Assembly: GCA_900553315.1 (NCBI GenBank)
Contig: USCW01000092.1
Location: forward strand, 1 to 6,752
Direction of reading: 5' to 3'
DNA: 6,752 nt
From: an uncultured Eubacteriales bacterium
GTDB taxonomy: Bacteria > Bacillota > Clostridia > Christensenellales > Aristaeellaceae
Shown: one piece after another, positions 5,417-6,752 of the stretch
Numbering within the stretch: the stretch's first letter is position 1
Layout of the letters: every line of letters starts with the position of its first letter
Notes under the pieces: generated by a model
Seen by the model: the letters and a program-made list of their open reading frames with translations, nothing else
Told to the model about the DNA's origin: nothing
Database searches by the model: none
Program-made: the position numbers and the translations under genes

Positions 5417-6574
5417 TCAGTTCGCATATAGCAGATACTTCCGCACCCGTTCGCCGAACTGCCGCACCGGCTCCTTGCTCTGCGCAATCAATTCCTGCGC
5501 GGAAACCTCGCCCGTGCGGTACGTGTCCGTGCCCAGCAGCTTATCAAAGGCGTAGCGCTCCTCGTTCCCCCAATGGATGAACTCAAACTCGTCCGGATAC
5601 ATGGCCCGAATCGTGTCCAACAGCAGCAAGCCCGCCGCAAATACGTCACAAGCCTCCCGATCGGTGATGTGCAGCTGCACGCCCCGGCACAATACGCCCT
5701 CGTGCTTGCTGAACGTGGGCACGAAGCAGGTGGGGCGGAAATGTACCCCCGGCAGCGCCATGGCGTTCATGCGCTCCGCCAGCGCCTCGCTGTTGATAAA
5801 GGGGGCGCCGATCACCTGAAACGGCTGCGTCGTGCCGCGTCCCTCGCTGCAATTCGTGCCCTCAAAAATGCAGGTGCCAATGTAGCAGAGCGCCGTCGCC
5901 AGATCGGCACAGTTGGGAGACGGCGCCACCCACGGCAGGTCTGTGTCGTCCAGATACATGCCGCGCTTCCAGCCCGAAAGCGGCACCACAGTCAGCTCCA
6001 CATCTAGTGCAAGATAATCCCGCACGTACCGCGCATATTCACCGATGGTCAGCCCGTACTGCGTCGGCAGCGCATATCCGCCCACAAAGGAGGTGAACCG
6101 CTCGTCCAAAATGGTGCCCGTGCGCTTCACGCCGCCCAGCGGATTCACACGATCCAGCACCACCATAGGTTTGTGCGCCCGGGCACAGGCCTCCATGGCA
6201 TAGGCCAGCGAATACAGATACGTATAGAACCTCGCACCCACGTCCTGAATATCAAAGACCAGCACGTCAAAGGCCGCCAGCATCTCCTCGGTGAAGTGAT
6301 CGTTCGCACCGTAAGCGCTGTAAACGGTCACGCCCGTGGCCGGGTCGATCATCGTATCGTCGATCTTCGCGCCCGCCTGCGCGTCGCCGCGAATGCCATG
6401 CTCCACCGCATACAGCGCCGTCAGGTGATACCGCTGATGAATCAAATCAATCGTGCTGATAAAATCATGATTGATGCCCGTAGGATTGGTCATCAACCCC
6501 ACACGCTTTCCACGAAGCAAGGAATCGACCGTTTCCAGCCGATCCGCACCGCTGAGCACATGCTGCTTCCGCAT
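5417..6574 (-). CDS. namZ: NamZ-family exo-beta-N-acetylmuramidase (DUF1343, GH171)
   Basis: A 385-residue protein of the DUF1343 family, whose characterised member is Bacillus subtilis NamZ (YbbC). That enzyme removes MurNAc from non-reducing ends of peptidoglycan fragments. Family motifs in order: VGLMTNPTGI (25-34), EHGIRGDAQAG (58-68, with E58 the likely key acid), DIQDVGARFYTY (108-119), DRVNPLGG (141-148), LPTQYGLTIGE (169-179), PSPN (218-221), EGTNCSEGRGTT (238-249) and KHEGVLCRGVQLHITD near 290-305. Length fits a complete enzyme without an export signal: the N-terminus MRKQHVLSGADRLETV has no hydrophobic stretch, so it probably acts in the cytoplasm. TQYG replaces the RHG usually seen before MTIGE. 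GAGGGAGG lies 10 bases before ATG 6574. It has its own promoter and no visible recycling neighbours. The family is sure; the exact substrate is inferred. Confidence 0.92.
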   Translation of the reverse strand: MRKQHVLSGADRLETVDSLLRGKRVGLMTNPTGINHDFISTIDLIHQRYHLTALYAVEHGIRGDAQAGAKIDDTMIDPATGVTVYSAYGANDHFTEEMLAAFDVLVFDIQDVGARFYTYLYSLAYAMEACARAHKPMVVLDRVNPLGGVKRTGTILDERFTSFVGGYALPTQYGLTIGEYARYVRDYLALDVELTVVPLSGWKRGMYLDDTDLPWVAPSPNCADLATALCYIGTCIFEGTNCSEGRGTTQPFQVIGAPFINSEALAERMNAMALPGVHFRPTCFVPTFSKHEGVLCRGVQLHITDREACDVFAAGLLLLDTIRAMYPDEFEFIHWGNEERYAFDKLLGTDTYRTGEVSAQELIAQSKEPVRQFGERVRKYLLYAN

Positions 6575-6584
6575 AAAAACAAAG

Positions 6585-6592
6585 CCTCCCTC
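6585..6592 (-). promoter_or_regulatory. Strong ribosome binding site of namZ
   Basis: GAGGGAGG on the minus strand, 10 bases before ATG 6574. It supports this start and the lack of a signal peptide, because no upstream in-frame extension with its own ribosome site is seen. Confidence 0.7.
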
Positions 6593-6626
6593 AAAAGACG
6601 ATTTTCAGCACCGCCTCATTGATAAC

Positions 6627-6655
6627 ATCATAGCACGGCAACAAAAATGCGTCAA
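6627..6655 (-). promoter_or_regulatory. Extended -10 promoter of namZ
   Basis: The minus strand has -35 TTGACG (6655-6650), a 17-base spacer, and -10 TATGAT (6632-6627) preceded by TGC, an extended -10 element. Each hexamer is one mismatch from consensus. Transcription should start near 6620, about 45 bases before the ATG. A small TGAT-AAC-ATCA repeat (6620-6630) overlaps the -10 box and the start site. Confidence 0.72.
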
Positions 6656-6672
6656 TAAGTAACATTTCGCGC

Positions 6673-6700
6673 CAAAAGAAACAAATTCTTGAAAAATTTG
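6673..6700 (-). terminator. Weak terminator-like hairpin or operator upstream of namZ
   Basis: On the minus strand CAAATT (6700-6695) and AATTTG (6687-6682) form a 6-bp AT-only-but-one stem with a 7-base loop, followed by TTTCTTTT (6681-6674). It could end a minus-strand gene lying beyond the right edge, but the stem is weak. It sits about 27 bases upstream of the namZ -35 box, so an operator is also possible. Nothing is recognisable in 6701-6752. Confidence 0.3.
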
Positions 6701-6752
6701 AGCAGTCCCTTCTGTGCGCGTTCTCAAAACAGGAAGGCCGGAACGGTTGCAA

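Noticed and set aside
5573..6622. Several plus-strand frames opposite namZ
   Set aside because: Antisense shadows of a complete, well-conserved NamZ gene; no family match or ribosome site.

Overview
The window looks like a chromosomal segment of a Gram-positive, Clostridia-type member of the Bacillota, possibly from the gut. The reasons are strong AGGAGG-like ribosome sites, consensus sigma-A-type promoters, compact GC-rich coding regions separated by AT-rich spacers, and the gene families present: a DUF4867 protein beside an L-fucose/L-arabinose-type isomerase, a multidomain cyclic-di-GMP response regulator, and a NamZ/DUF1343 muramidase. This placement is inference. All five genes I can support lie on the minus strand, so the window reads from right to left. 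I see no tRNA, rRNA, CRISPR array or mobile element.

Right to left: (1) 6752-6575 is an upstream region with an extended -10 promoter that drives (2) a leaderless (no signal peptide) NamZ-family exo-beta-N-acetylmuramidase, 6574-5417. (3) The AT-rich spacer 5416-5140 holds a large imperfect palindrome, phased A-tracts, repeated ATGTAAC and TCGAAA motifs and a perfect TATAAT box. (4) Next comes an 802-residue response regulator with REC, HD-GYP, PAS-like (with a Cys cluster) and GGDEF domains, 5139-2731. It is followed after 43 bases by (5) a single-domain HPt phosphotransfer protein, 2687-2340, and a clear intrinsic terminator at 2322-2271. (6) A second promoter at 2203-2176 and a leader of about 140 bases precede a two-gene sugar operon: DUF4867 (2027-1395), then a fucose/arabinose-type isomerase that starts at 1369 and runs off the left edge just after its C-terminal His-His motif.

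How the parts may work together: the regulator carries apparently intact active sites for both making (GGDEF) and breaking (HD-GYP) cyclic di-GMP, and its REC domain could exchange phosphate with the HPt encoded beside it. No sensor kinase is visible here. NamZ points to recycling of MurNAc-containing cell-wall fragments. The isomerase and DUF4867 proteins probably act in one sugar-catabolic route. Nothing in the sequence shows that the three units share one function.

The least ordinary part is the start of the regulator gene. Its apparent ATG sits in the loop of a perfect 8-bp hairpin, has no Shine-Dalgarno sequence, and is followed at once by a run of eight G residues. A 10-mer overlapping that hairpin recurs inverted on the other side of the promoter.
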